DNA of 64,000 nt from Paragorgia papillata (taxonomy: Eukaryota > Cnidaria > Anthozoa > Scleralcyonacea > Coralliidae): the NCBI GenBank assembly GCA_035771165.1, contig JAWNZC010000102.1, positions 457,501 through 521,500 on the forward strand. Reading direction: 5' to 3'. The notes under the pieces are model-generated. The model saw only the letters and a list, made by a program, of their open reading frames with translations, did not search any database and had not been told where the DNA came from. Shown in pieces: positions 23,514-34,078 of the stretch (position 1 is the stretch's first letter; the number at the start of each line of letters is the position of its first letter). Position numbers and translations under genes: made by a program.

Positions 23514-23811
23514 CAGGGATTTGGGGCTGGAGCTGGAAGTCGATGTATATAGTTGGAAAATAAAGATAAGTAAAAAATTATTACTATAAAGTGACTGCTT
23601 ACCAAACTTGTTGTGGGATTTTGGGAGTCCAATGCGTCCGGCCATATCAGTGCGAACTTTTAATTCTACTGATAATGAGTAGTATTACAAGAAGAGTATG
23701 GTTATTTACGAAAATTCGATTGACTTGTTCTAATTATGCACCAATTGTAATTTACTGTGTAGTGATGTGTTTATGTACATTGTAATATTTAGTAAGTCTG
23801 TAGAGAGAGAG

Positions 23812-24117
23812 TTAATTATAAATATTGCTCTGGTGATACTGTCGGTCCTCTGATGGATGCTTCAGATACTGCCAAAGTTGGCCATATTTAAGGATATTTG
23901 CCAGGGACCAGCAGTTATAATTCCAGTATGTTGTTTTCATCAAGTGTTGGCAGACAATTCTTAGAGATAGACTATCGTTTTGTAGTTTGACACATACAAG
24001 TGGACTTTTAATATATCCACTCAAAGGAATTAGTCCATTTGGTGCATTCTGAAGCATTTGTTGTTTTAGGGCTGCCATGAATATATTGGCATAGGTTGGT
24101 GCCGTAGGAGTTCCCAA
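23812..24117 (-). pseudogene. Penelope-like element reverse transcriptase fragment
   Basis: The reading frame begins MGTPTAPTYANIFMA, matching the G-T-x-x-A-P-x-Y-A-N-x-F-M signature of Penelope-like reverse transcriptases. Only about 100 residues are open, with no neighbouring fingers or GIY-YIG domain, so this is a decayed fragment rather than a host gene. Confidence 0.7.
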
Positions 24118-24197
24118 GAAGTTGATGTAGTCTCTTAATTAATGATCATGTGTTTTAATATAGAATGTTTTGTAAGTTTGCGGTATTGACAGTATTG

Positions 24198-24570
24198 CAG
24201 TGGCGGCGCCAGGGTGATACAACTAACACCGCTGCCAAACGTTTTGCGCATGCGCGACGTCCGAGCTCGCTCAGAAAAAGAGCGGGAAAACACTGAAATA
24301 TTTGGACTGGTCCGAGAGTCCGACACAAAAGTTCAAATTATAAGTATACTACCGAAAAGATAAGGTAGATAATTTATGCATGGCTTCTTTGTCAATATTG
24401 TAACATATTCTGAATTTGCCCCTTCGTAATTTTCTTTACCCTTTTTTTAAAACAAATGAATAGTCGAGTCTTACTTAGTCTTCACTGTCTGGTTGTTGTC
24501 GCCACGGCCTCTCTTGATATTTATTCTAGAGAATTCACGCATGCGCAAACGTTTGGCAGCGGTGTTTAGG
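24198..24570. mobile_element. MITE-like inverted repeat upstream of SELENOK
   Basis: CTAACACCGCTGCCAAACG with GCGCATGCG on the left, and CGCATGCGCAAACG with TTTGGCAGCGGTGTT on the right. About 350 bp, ends roughly 270 bp before the SELENOK start codon. Confidence 0.7.
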
Positions 24571-24639
24571 GTGTTTTCAGGGTCCAAGAATAACAAATTC
24601 GTGCGCGAAACGCAAAGTAAGCACCAGCGCGCGCCCTGG

Positions 24640-24810
24640 TCAGCACCGTAAAGGGGTTAGTTGGGTAAAGAAGGGGAAATTGGGAAAAGTAGGAAAAGTT
24701 AGGGGAAGTAAGGGAAGTTGGAGAAACTGGGGGAATGTTGGGAAAAGTAAGGAAAGTTGAGGAAAAGTATGGAAAGGTAGGGAAAGCTGGGGAGAGTAGG
24801 GGGTCACGCT
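24640..24810 (+). repeat. Purine-rich GGGAAAGTTGGG repeat in the SELENOK 5' region
   Basis: Degenerate 12- to 15-bp G/A-rich units directly upstream of the start codon, in the likely promoter or 5' UTR. No TATA box recognised. Confidence 0.6.
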
Positions 24811-24840
24811 GAGTCAGCGAGAACATTTCCTGAATCCAAG

Positions 24841-24859
24841 ATGCCGTACGTGTCGGGAG
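24841..24859 (+). CDS. SELENOK: SELENOK exon 1
   Basis: A 19-nt coding portion, MPYVSG plus one base, donor GTAAGT. First ATG after the purine-rich repeat. Confidence 0.9.
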
Positions 24860-25227
24860 GTAAGTCGTTGCGAAAAAAACATTATTTTTCACACTAAACT
24901 AAGATTAAAGACATCTTCCAATGTTCTTTAGGCAATGTACAGGGCAGTAGGAGTATTTGGAGAATCTCGATCGTCCAAGATACGTTTTGGGGCATCATCA
25001 ATGTTGTTGTCCTTTTGTGAGTTACCAACATTGACAAACGACAATGACGTTTGTTACTTTTGTATTATATATATATATATGAATGATTTGAAAACAAACT
25101 GCTGTCAGAAGAGAGTGCTAATATAGTTTGAACTTTTCTAACTTTTTTTTTTATTGTCGGATTCTACGAAATTGAAGTTTTCAAACAATGTTTTCGGTGA
25201 GTAATTTGTAAACACAAGCAGAAGTAT

Positions 25228-25258
<31 letters not shown>

Positions 25259-28200
25259 CAGTATATATAATATATAATCGAAATATAGTAACTTAGGTTA
25301 GATATACTGCCGAAACAGAGAACGTAGAAGGGCCTTCGCTCGAAACGTTAGATTCCTACGTTCTCTGTTTCGGCAGTATATCTAACCTAAGTTACTATAT
25401 TTCGATTGTTGTTTCAACACTGCCTATACACAGCATGCTACTTTTATTTCACTATATAACATATATATATATTTATGAAATAGGTTGCATCTTACGCACG
25501 CTGTGATTGGTCAATTACCGTGTTTATATCAGGCTATGTAAACACAGTTGTGATGTCACGGCACATTTTTTAGCCTTATATAAAAGAAATAGAAAATGGA
25601 TGCCCTGTGTTTATATAACCTGATGCAAACACTCGAGTGAGTTGGGAGAATTCGAAAGTACTTATGTAAACCCTCGCCTACAGCTCGGGTTCACATAATC
25701 AGGCTATATAAACACAGGCGGCCATTTTCTATTTCTTAAATATATCACAGTATTTATTTATATATATATATATATCACAGTATTTATATATATATATATA
25801 TATATATTTAAGAAATGGTTCATGGTTTGGCATGCTCCATCGAGTTTTTTTTTTATTGGCTGAGCTACCATGGTCTATTGGTGATAGACCATAGTAGCGG
25901 TATCCAATGATAAACCTTATAACTGGAATACAGCTATTCTGACCAATCAGAAGCCACGGCATATTCACGCCGCAAGTAAAACCGGGGAAGTTCAGGAAGT
26001 TCGAAGAGCACGAAAAAAGTGTAAGAGTTGGGCGAGGCGTAGCCGAGAACAACTCTAGATTTTTTAGTGCTCTCCAACTTCCCAAGTGCATCCCATAACT
26101 CAATGGAGCACGCCAAACCATGAACCATTTCTTTTATAACAGAGAATCAGACAAAAAACAATGGAAAACAATATTTATTTTGCTGATTAAAAATGAGTTT
26201 CTCATTACGTTTGAAATTGCCCTGCTCCATCGAACCTAAATCCAGCGCTGATGGTGGTGCTTATGGTGACAATGGCTTTCTAACACATCTCACCATTGAT
26301 GAGTAAAATCATTTAGTGTCAGACACTGAGTAAAAAGATAAAGTAGTCGCACAATAACAATCATGTGAGTGAAAGGGTTCACCTTAAAGGGTATTGGCAA
26401 TAAAAATTAAGTTTATCTCATTTGAAAGAACTCGTCAAATGGTATAGGAAGACCTTTCACAATTTTTCCGTATCTGTTTTGGTTTTGGAAATATTTTGAC
26501 GAAACTCAGTGTGCTGTCCGCCATCTTGGAATTATTTTCGATATGCATGTGATGACATAAGCAGGGTAAAGTGAAATTTTTATCTTGCCAACCTTATGAC
26601 ATTATGAGCTAGAAACTCAATTTTTTTGTTGCGCTATTTCCATTTTAAATTAACAATTAAAAAGCCTTCCGTGGAAATTTGGGCACCCACGATGTAGTTT
26701 CATCAGGTTTACCCTGCTTGTGACGTCACCAATTTCCTAGTTAATTAGACCCAATATTACAACAAGATGGCGGACAGCACGCTGTCTTTGGTCGAAGTAT
26801 TTCCAAAACCAAAACAGATACGGAAAAATTGTAAAAGGTCTTCTTATACCATTTGAAGAGTTTTTTCAAATGAGACAAACTTAATTTTTATTGCCAATAC
26901 TCTTTAAAACATAAATTTTGGCTATCATTAGAAATGTGAATTTTATTTGGTATTGATTTGCATAAATGTTTTTCAGCCTGATATGACTAAGAGAGGGACA
27001 TCACAGACATCAGATTACAGAAATCGTCGTGGAGGAGGGTAAGAGGAGCTCATTAGTGTTATTTCATTATGATTGTGTGTTTGATGTTTTAATACCAGTA
27101 ATCAGTGCTGTGGGTAACTTCGTTACAAGTAACTAGTTACAGTAACTAGTTACATTTTTAAGTAACTGTAACTGAAACTAGTTACTTTTTCTGAAGAAGT
27201 AACTGTAACTATAACTAGTTACTTTTTGAAGAAGTAACTATAACTAGTTACTTTTTTAAAGAACTGTAACTAGTTACAATATTTGGTTTAAAAATGTGAC
27301 TATAGTTACTGATGTTCAGTTGAGGATGTCATTCTTTCTTGATAAAAAATGGTTTTGATATAATAATAAAGATACATTATATACAATTTGACTATTTCTG
27401 CTTATAGTGACAACTATATTTAGCTGTAAAAACATAATTATGGTACTGGCATCTAAAAACCAGTAATTTCTTTGTTGATTCTAGTAACATGGACAAAGGA
27501 ATGTAACTTTGTAACTAGTTACAAAATATTTGGAGTTACTTTGTAACTGTAACTAGTTACTTTCTTTTCATTGTAACTTTTATCGGTAACTAGTTACTTT
27601 TCTAATGATGTAACTAACTGAAACTAGTTACAAAAATGATGTAACTTTTACAGCACTGCCAGTAATTAGATTTAATTATAATACATGTTAGTGGAAACTG
27701 TACTATACAGTGTAGCCTCGCTATAATGCTGTAGTTGGGGTCCTTGGTGGTGACCGTGTTATAAATGAAGTGCATTATTGCGAGGTATGGCCAAATATCT
27801 CATTCCCAGTACTCTTCCCACTCAGTTCTGGTGCAATATTATGGGCCGAGTACTGGGCCCGAGCAAGATTGAGTACTGCCAGAAGCACTTTCTGTTCGAT
27901 TCCACTCAAGACTTCAATAAAATGGAATTGAAATAAGATTTTTGAGCATGGTTTTCATTTCTCGCAATGATTGCACTGCCATGTTGTCGTTTTATCTCGT
28001 AATGATCACGATTATTCAGAATGATCAGTGATCGTCAGCTGACAAGGTCAAATTGTCTCCAATGAGCAAAATAGAAACTTCAGTTTCAGTGTCATATTAC
28101 ACATCAATTCTGTCGCTATTTTGCGGAATTTAGCGGCCTGTGGTGAACTTTAGCACTGTAGATGAACATCAGTATAAGTCGTCAAAATAATGACAAACCA

Positions 28201-29806
28201 GGAAAAGTAGAATTTTGGGGTCCAAGGATTTAACTGCGTTATACCGAGTCACATGCAATAACGATGCGTGCTTACTCTATAGCGAGGCTCCACTGCAGTG
28301 CTGGAAAATGTCCGGCAGTGCTGGCAGCACCGCTGCCAGGAAATGTTTTGTATAAGTTGTTCGCAGGAAATTTTATGTATCTTGCAGGAAATATTTGTCA
28401 GTTTTTTTAATCCAAGTCAAAGTTTAAAGATAAATTTCCTATTTTTCAAAAAATCGTCACGGTCACACAATCACACAATTTTGATGGGCATCACTTTTGA
28501 TTGAATATCAAGTTTCATATTCGATGACTCATCTTTCTATATTCTTGCCAAACCCAGCGGCGATTTGTAAACAATTCGAAAGTGTTTTGAAGGTTTATTA
28601 CATGACCTTAACCTGTCTATGTTTCGTATATCCTTGCGCAAATGACGCAACGATTTGTTCTAGAAAACAATGAAATATTTATCATTTCAGTATAGTGTTG
28701 CTGTTGCAGGCTGCAGCTGTCATTGTGCATTTGCAAGAATGCAAGCTGCTTTTATCTTATTCAACTGTTTCAGCATTTCGATTTTTGACGCTAGTACTTG
28801 TATTACGTAGTATTCAATTGAAAAAGTTCGCTATTTCAAAGTATGTAGAGATACCACATTCAGATAAATTATGGTTTTGAGATACAAACTTGCACGTCTG
28901 GTGGTATCACAACTTATAAAATTGAAAAATTCTATCAGGCAGGAAATCGTTAATTTAGTTTAGCAGGAAATATTTATTTTTGGATTTTGCTGCCAGGAAG
29001 AAAAATGCTTTATCTAAGGGGGCGATTACATGGACCGGGCTGGCCCGGTTAACCGGGCTAGCCCGGTTAACCGGGATGAGTTTACAAAACGATTACATGG
29101 AGCGGGCTAGCCCGGTAAGCCGGGATGATTTCAGGCCGAAATTCGCAATTATCAAGTAAATAAGGGCAAAGCTACGTTAGTTTTACTTCAGTTTTACACT
29201 AATTAGTCTATTATTTATTTTGTAAGCCCATCGTTACTAAAAAGATTGTTAAAGTCTTAGCTAACCCAGGAAAGCGTCTTCACGAAGACTAATTAATTTA
29301 TTAAATCTTCGCTTTGATCACAAAACACACAAACAACGTTGATGTTCTATTTCAGTTCCTTTCAGCACTATTTATTCACACAGTCAAGCAAACGAACGCG
29401 TATCGAAGCGAGTTCAACAGTTTTTCAGCCCGGTTTGCCGGGCTGAAAACGATTACATGGACATTTTCATCCCGGTTAACCGGGCTAGCCCGGTTGCGAC
29501 AAGCGGGATCCCGGCAAACCGGGCTAGCCCGCTTGCCATGTAATCGAAATGTTAAAACAACATGTGTTTTATATATAAAGCGGGCTAGCCCGGTTAACCG
29601 GGCCAGCCCGGTCCATGTAATCGCCCCCTTAGACTGCTCCACTGTATAAGGGAAACATGGGTGGTCCAAGCTGTTGGTGGTAGTGACTGACTTCTTGCTT
29701 TTTTAGGGGGCCTCCCCGACCACCTGGAAGACGATTTGGAAGAGCTGGAGGAGGAGGAGGTGGTCCATCTCCACCACCAATGTCTGGAGGTGGATGAGGA
29801 AGGTAA
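24841..29806 (+). CDS. SELENOK: Selenoprotein K, five exons, TGA-encoded selenocysteine
   Basis: Exons: 24841-24859, 24932-25016, 25178-25196, 26977-27038, 29707-29806. All junctions are GT-AG and phase-consistent: 285 nt, 94 residues plus stop, the same length as human SELENOK. Order: short N-terminus MPYVSGG, one hydrophobic helix (about 25-41, FWGIINVVVLFFQTMF), a basic Gly/Arg/Pro-rich cytosolic tail, PSPPPM, then GG-G-Sec-G-R with Sec at residue 92 (TGA 29795-29797) and TAA at 29804. Family role: single-pass ER membrane selenoprotein that binds p97/VCP and Derlins in ER-associated degradation and supports DHHC6 palmitoylation. The TGA is read as Sec because the C-terminal PPPM...GxUGR pattern is specific to this family. 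No clear SECIS element was seen. Confidence 0.93.
24932..25016 (+). CDS. SELENOK: SELENOK exon 2 (membrane helix)
   Basis: Encodes NVQGSRSIWRISIVQDTFWG followed by the start of the hydrophobic helix. Acceptor TTCTTTAG, donor GTGAGT, exit phase 2. Confidence 0.92.
25178..25196 (+). CDS. SELENOK: SELENOK exon 3 (19-nt microexon)
   Basis: Completes FFQTMFS between exons 2 and 4. Acceptor TTGAAG, donor GTGAGT. It is the only sequence in this intron that supplies the missing helix end in the right phase. Confidence is lower because the acceptor lacks a polypyrimidine tract immediately before it. Confidence 0.72.
25276..25445. repeat. CGAAATATAGTAAC palindromic hairpin repeat
   Basis: Arms AATCGAAATATAGTAAC... 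and ...GTTACTATATTTCGATT pair over about 60 bp around a GAAGGGCCTTCGCTCGAAACG centre. The trailing TTGTTTCAACACTGCC matches 52048-52248. Sits in SELENOK intron 3. Confidence 0.88.
25604..25739. repeat. Inverted repeat, AGAAATAGAAAATGG arms
   Basis: Left AGAAATAGAAAATGGATGCC, right GGCGGCCATTTTCTATTTCT, with GTGTTTATATA blocks inside. Another short foldback in SELENOK intron 3. Confidence 0.75.
25809..26135. mobile_element. MITE with 35-bp TIRs (SELENOK intron 3)
   Basis: Left end AAGAAATGGTTCATGGTTTG, right end CAAACCATGAACCATTTCTT. About 325 bp, no coding capacity. TA-rich microsatellites at 25230-25260 and 25760-25808 flank this cluster. Confidence 0.85.
26384..26907. mobile_element. Long-TIR MITE, family 1 copy 2 (SELENOK intron 3)
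   Basis: Same termini as 15195-15741 (TTAAAGGGTATTGGCAATA; right end with one mismatch, CCAATACTCTTTAA). Ends about 70 bp before exon 4. Confidence 0.92.
26977..27038 (+). CDS. SELENOK: SELENOK exon 4
   Basis: PDMTKRGTSQTSDYRNRRGG, the basic cytosolic segment. Acceptor TTTTTCAG, donor GTAAGA. Confidence 0.92.
27103..27658. mobile_element. hAT-like MITE built of GTAACTAGTTAC motifs
   Basis: 556 bp with TIRs CAGTGCTGT/ACAGCACTG and a perfect 8-bp target duplication CCAGTAAT (27095-27102 and 27659-27666). The interior holds more than a dozen copies of the palindromic word GTAACTAGTTAC or its halves. Confidence 0.92.
27708..28295. mobile_element. MITE with CAGTGTAGCCTCGCTATA termini
   Basis: Left CAGTGTAGCCTCGCTATA, right TATAGCGAGGCTCCACTG. 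About 588 bp, non-coding. Starts 42 bp after the target duplication of the preceding element. Confidence 0.85.
29014..29632. mobile_element. Perfect-TIR element built of CCGGGCTAGCCCGG motifs
   Basis: About 45 bp of perfect terminal inversion starting CTAAGGGGGCGATTACATGG. The interior repeats CCGGTTAACCGGG and CCGGGCTAGCCCGG with ATTACATGGA spacers. 619 bp in SELENOK intron 4, ending 74 bp before exon 5. Confidence 0.92.
29707..29806 (+). CDS. SELENOK: SELENOK exon 5 with Sec codon
   Basis: GPPRPPGRRFGRAG, a Gly6 run, PSPPPMSGGG, Sec, GR, stop. Acceptor TTTTTTAG. A donor-like GGTAAGA overlaps the stop codon, so a downstream 3' UTR exon carrying the SECIS is possible. Confidence 0.92.
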
Positions 29807-29909
29807 GACAAAGCAAGCTTTCACTGTATAAACTGTTTCCCTCAGACATTAAGTATAAGGGACGGGTCGCTGACACCAGATGTTAGTGTGCTGCCTTTCA
29901 CCACTGAAG

Positions 29910-30420
29910 TTAAAGGGTATTGGCAATAAAAATTAAGTTTATCTCATTTGAACTCGTCAAATGGTATAAGAAGACATTTTACAATTTTTCCGTATCTGTT
30001 TTGGTTTTAGAAATATTTCAACCAAACTCAGCGTGCTGTCCGCCATCTTGGAATTATTTTCGATATGCAAAATTATGCATGTGACGACATAAACAGGGTA
30101 AAGTGAAATTTTTATCTTGCCAACCTTATGACATTATGAGCTAGAAACTCGATTTTTTGTTGCGCTATTTCCATTTTAAATTGACCCACAACATTTAAAA
30201 AGCCTTCCGTAGAAATTTGGGCACACACAGAGTAGTTTCATCAGGTTTACCGTGCTTTTGACGTCACCAATTTCCTAGTTAATTAGACCCAATATTACAA
30301 CAAGATGGCGGACAGCACGCTGTCTTTGGTCGAAATATTTAAAAACACAAGAAAGATACAGAAAAATTACAAAAGGTCTTCTTATACCATTTGACGAGTT
30401 CTTTCAAATGAGACAAACTT
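29910..30420. mobile_element. Long-TIR MITE, family 1 copy 3, right end missing
   Basis: Left terminus intact just after the SELENOK stop region. The right TIR stops at GAGACAAACTT and lacks the final 24 bp found in other copies. If the 3' UTR is unspliced it runs into this element. Confidence 0.9.
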
Positions 30421-30423
30421 TGA

Positions 30424-30745
30424 CCTTGTTGGTTCTCTCCTGTGCATCAATGGTTTTTCACCGGGTTCTCCGGTTTTCCTCCCTCTGTAAAAGTTCACCC
30501 AGTTAAAATCTAGGACAAAGGATATTGGACTGGAGGGCTAATCATCCTTACTTGCAGCCAGTGGCTGAATTACGAAGGACGCAGATCAACGTGGCCATGT
30601 CAAGGCATATCAAAGGCGCTTCAGGCAGCCGCCATACGATGACACAGTTCAGACCACGGATCACAGCTAAGATGTTAGGTGTTGATTTTATGGAGGGATG
30701 AAAACCGGAGAACCCAGCGAAAAACTCTCGAAGCACAGGAGAGAT
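30424..30745. repeat. Imperfect inverted repeat, GGGTTCTCCGGTTTTC arms
   Basis: 30430-30500 and the reverse complement of 30655-30740 share CTCTCCTGTGC, GGGTTCTCCGGTTTTC and CCCTCC blocks. Abuts the truncated end of the preceding MITE, so it may have removed its terminus. Confidence 0.65.
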
Positions 30746-31235
30746 CAACTACAACTCTACTCACATGAGTTCCAAGCTCAACAACGGGGTCATTCCCAAC
30801 TAACTAGTTCCATCAGGGGGGTGAGGGCCATTAGGTTTTAATACATGGTCGCATTATAAGGTCGCTTATAACATTTGACTTTTGTCCTCTAGGTAAATGC
30901 TTGTTGTTTTACGAAACAACGAGCAGCTTGTCCCCAAATATAACACAAGTATAACGACAATGGTGTATTGGCAAAAGATCGAGTTGTTTATGGAGAAATT
31001 GTCTTAAAGAACCCAGCTAAACTGTAGAATGCGTCACACCACAATGTGTTATGGGGGACTTTTCACCACAGTGTGTTATGGGGGATTATTTCAATCAATG
31101 TCATTGATGAATTTAGATATACAGATTATACAGTACACATATTACAATATGGTAATACTGTAGTCGAATCTTTCAATTCAACAGTAGAGGTCGTATGTCG
31201 CTACCAGAATCATCATTGTGAATCTTCAATTCTCA

Positions 31236-31840
31236 TTTAAAGTGCACATAAACCCAACACGGTTTTCAGTTTTCTGTATATAGGACGCAAAAAGAGCTGA
31301 TAAGTTCTTTTACAGTTTTTGATTTGGTCCATTCATTCCAGAGATATCTCGCTTTAAACATAGCTATTTGAATGAAAAAGCCGCAAATTATAGAGGATTG
31401 GGGCGAGACACCTGTGACGTCATTTAAGTCCAAAATCAAATTTAATTTGACGTCATCGGCTACACTGGCCGTGTTTGAGCAACCGTATACAGCACACCTA
31501 TCTGGCATTACTACAATTATTAAGCTGCAAATATTCGACGAAGTTTAAAGCTAAACTTAGTATGGCAAACTTCGTGCGTACACGGCTAGTGACAGAGCGA
31601 TCAGAGTTGACGTTTCTTAAATGACGTCACGCCTTGTCGGTTCCAGGCCCTATTTTGATCATATAATATTTGCGGCAATTTTTCGCGGGACGTTCAAATT
31701 GGAGCATTTTGCCGATGTTTGAAGCAAGATATCTCCGGAACGAATGGACCAAATCAAAAACTGTAAAATAACTTATCAGTTCTTTTGCCGTGATCTATAC
31801 AAACAAATAAAAACTGTGTAGGGTTTATATACACTTTAAA
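31236..31840. mobile_element. MITE with TTTAAAGTG termini
   Basis: Ends TTTAAAGTGCACATAAACCC and GGGTTTATATACACTTTAAA. Arms extend inward over GATTTGGTCCATTC and AAGATATCTC blocks. About 605 bp, non-coding. Confidence 0.88.
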
Positions 31841-31913
31841 AAGCAAACAGTGAAAATGAAACATATGTTTTTGACATAGTTTAACGCTACTCTGGCTTAA
31901 AAATTTTTGAACG

Positions 31914-32145
31914 TAAAGGTGAGGTAATACGGGCAACATGTTTTCTTCAACCTGCAGCGCATCTTTGTTGCGTTGCAAGTTGAAAAGCGTTGTTGCACGT
32001 ATTACCACCCACCTTAAACATTGTCACGCAACAATGATTTTGTTACAAGTTGAACAAAATTGTTGAAAAAAGTAGACTCCAGTTCTACTTGCTGCAACAT
32101 GCTGTTTCAACTTGCAACAAAATCATTGTTACGTGACAATGTTTG
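31914..32145. mobile_element. TTGCAAC-motif element, second copy
   Basis: AAAGGTGAGGTAATACGGGC start and the block CACGTATTACCACCCACC shared with 11370-11562. Includes an inverted CACGCAACAATG...CATTGTTACGTG pair. Abuts or is cut by the MITE at 32142. Confidence 0.65.
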
Positions 32146-32670
32146 AAGGGTATTGGCAATAAAAATTAAGTTTGTCTCATTTGAAAGAACTCGTCAAATG
32201 GTATAAGAAGACCTTTTGTAATTTTTCTGTATCTTTCTTGTGTTTTGAAATATTTCGACCAAAGACAGCGTGCTGTCCGCCATCTTGTTGTAATATTGGG
32301 TCTAATTAACTAGGAAATTGGTGACGTCACAAGCAGGGTAAACCTGATGAAACTACTCCGTTGATGACCAAATTTCCACGGAAGGCTTTTTAAATGTTGT
32401 GGGTCAATTTAAAATGGAAATAGTGCAACAAAATCGAGTTTCTAGCTCATAATGTCATAAGGTCGGCAAGATAAAAATTTCACTTTACCCTGGTTATGAT
32501 GTCACATGCATATCGAAAATAATTCCAAGATGGCGGACAGCACGCTGTCTTTGGTCGAAATATTTCCAAAACCAAAACAGATACGGAAAAATTGTAAAAG
32601 GTCTTCTTATACCATTTGACCAGTTCTTTCAAATGAGACAAACTTAATTTTTATTGCCAATACCCTTTAA
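32142..32670. mobile_element. Long-TIR MITE, family 1 copy 4, opposite orientation
   Basis: Same family as 15195 but inverted: the CTAATTAACTAGGAAATTGG block is in the left half here. Termini GAAGGGTATTGGC and GCCAATACCCTTTAA. Confidence 0.92.
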
Positions 32671-32787
32671 CGGGGTGATCGTTGTAAAGAAAGGTCTCGT
32701 ATTATATATTTAACGTTATCATCTGTTCTAATTAAGAGTACTGTATATAAATATGGAGACCTAATTTCTTCATTACGATCATCTCCC

Positions 32788-32830
32788 CTGATGAAGATAC
32801 TAGATCGGAGTGTCGAAACATTGGGTCATG
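32788..32830 (+). ncRNA. Hammerhead-like ribozyme motif
   Basis: CTGATGA, then stem II GATAC/GTGTC (five pairs including one G-T) around TAGATCGGA, then GAAACATTGGGTC. Both conserved boxes are intact. Stem III looks very short, as in Penelope-associated hammerheads. Confidence 0.5.
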
Positions 32831-33571
32831 CATTCATGAACAGATTCTTCACCTGACCGCCTTATTTGAGATCTATTTTTGTTTGAGTTTTGTTTTTGTA
32901 GTATCAAATTCTGTGGCATTGATTGTAAGTGATGAACGTTTACTGAAAGCCACTGATGATATCTTTTGGGGAAAGCCAGTAGGAATAATCCAAAATGATT
33001 GATGTATTGTGGTCTTTCGAGTTGTAATAAATATATAATATTTTACAGAATTAAAACTGAAGTTCTGAATAAACTGAAATTTGAATACATTTTGATACGT
33101 GTGGTGTTTTTACCATTTGTAATCTTTGAATCAGAGCTGGGAACCTTTTTAGTGCAAAGTTTCACAGAAACTTTGCAGTATTGTGATGAGTGGCAAAAAT
33201 TCACATGATTCATACAGAGTGTAAACTTTCCGGGGGGTAAACTTACCAAGAATGAAAGAAGTTTCCCCCCGGAATTTATTAGAATAGCACTGCGCACGCG
33301 TGGTTTTGTTTACGACTGGCGAATACAACAATGGCGGAGAAACGCAAAGGAGCGATCAATTAGTTCTTCTCGAAACAACGAATTTCTAGGCTTTATAGGT
33401 GCACAATTATTTTTATCAATTATTTTTTCTACACGGAGAAACGTTTATAAAATTTTCTTTCAATTTTTAACCAAATTAAACCAAAATTTAATGGCTTTGG
33501 TGCTTGGTCTATGATCAATCTTTCCACAAACTTTTATGAAAACCTGTACAGTACTTTGCGAGATATTCTGG

Positions 33572-33731
<160 letters not shown>

Positions 33732-34078
33732 AGGTGAAATATAGAATATATTCTTGCAACAGGACATTGTGTATGCGGCTGAATCATGCCTTCTTCGACG
33801 ACCATTTTGGGCTGTACAAATCTCAATATAACAACAACTAAAAGCGTAGATCAAAACATATTTTAACATTCAACTATAAACTTTACATAGAATCCTTATC
33901 AGTTATATCGTATTTGATGTGACATCTCTGAACCTACTTCTCGTGTATGTGATTTAGTCAAGACAACTCAGGCATCGGGCGAAGCAGGCATGCAGGACAA
34001 TTTAAATTCCATGCCAAAACAAACACACGTGTGCTCGACTTTGGGGAGTTCTCAACGCAAAAAGGTTGTCTTTTTGTG

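Noticed and set aside
29795..29797. TGA as the natural stop of the SELENOK reading frame
   Set aside because: The downstream Gly-Arg-stop and total of 94 residues match the Sec-containing C-terminus of the family exactly.
29594..29824. Minus-strand frames opposite SELENOK exon 5
   Set aside because: Antisense shadows of the Gly/Pro-rich exon.
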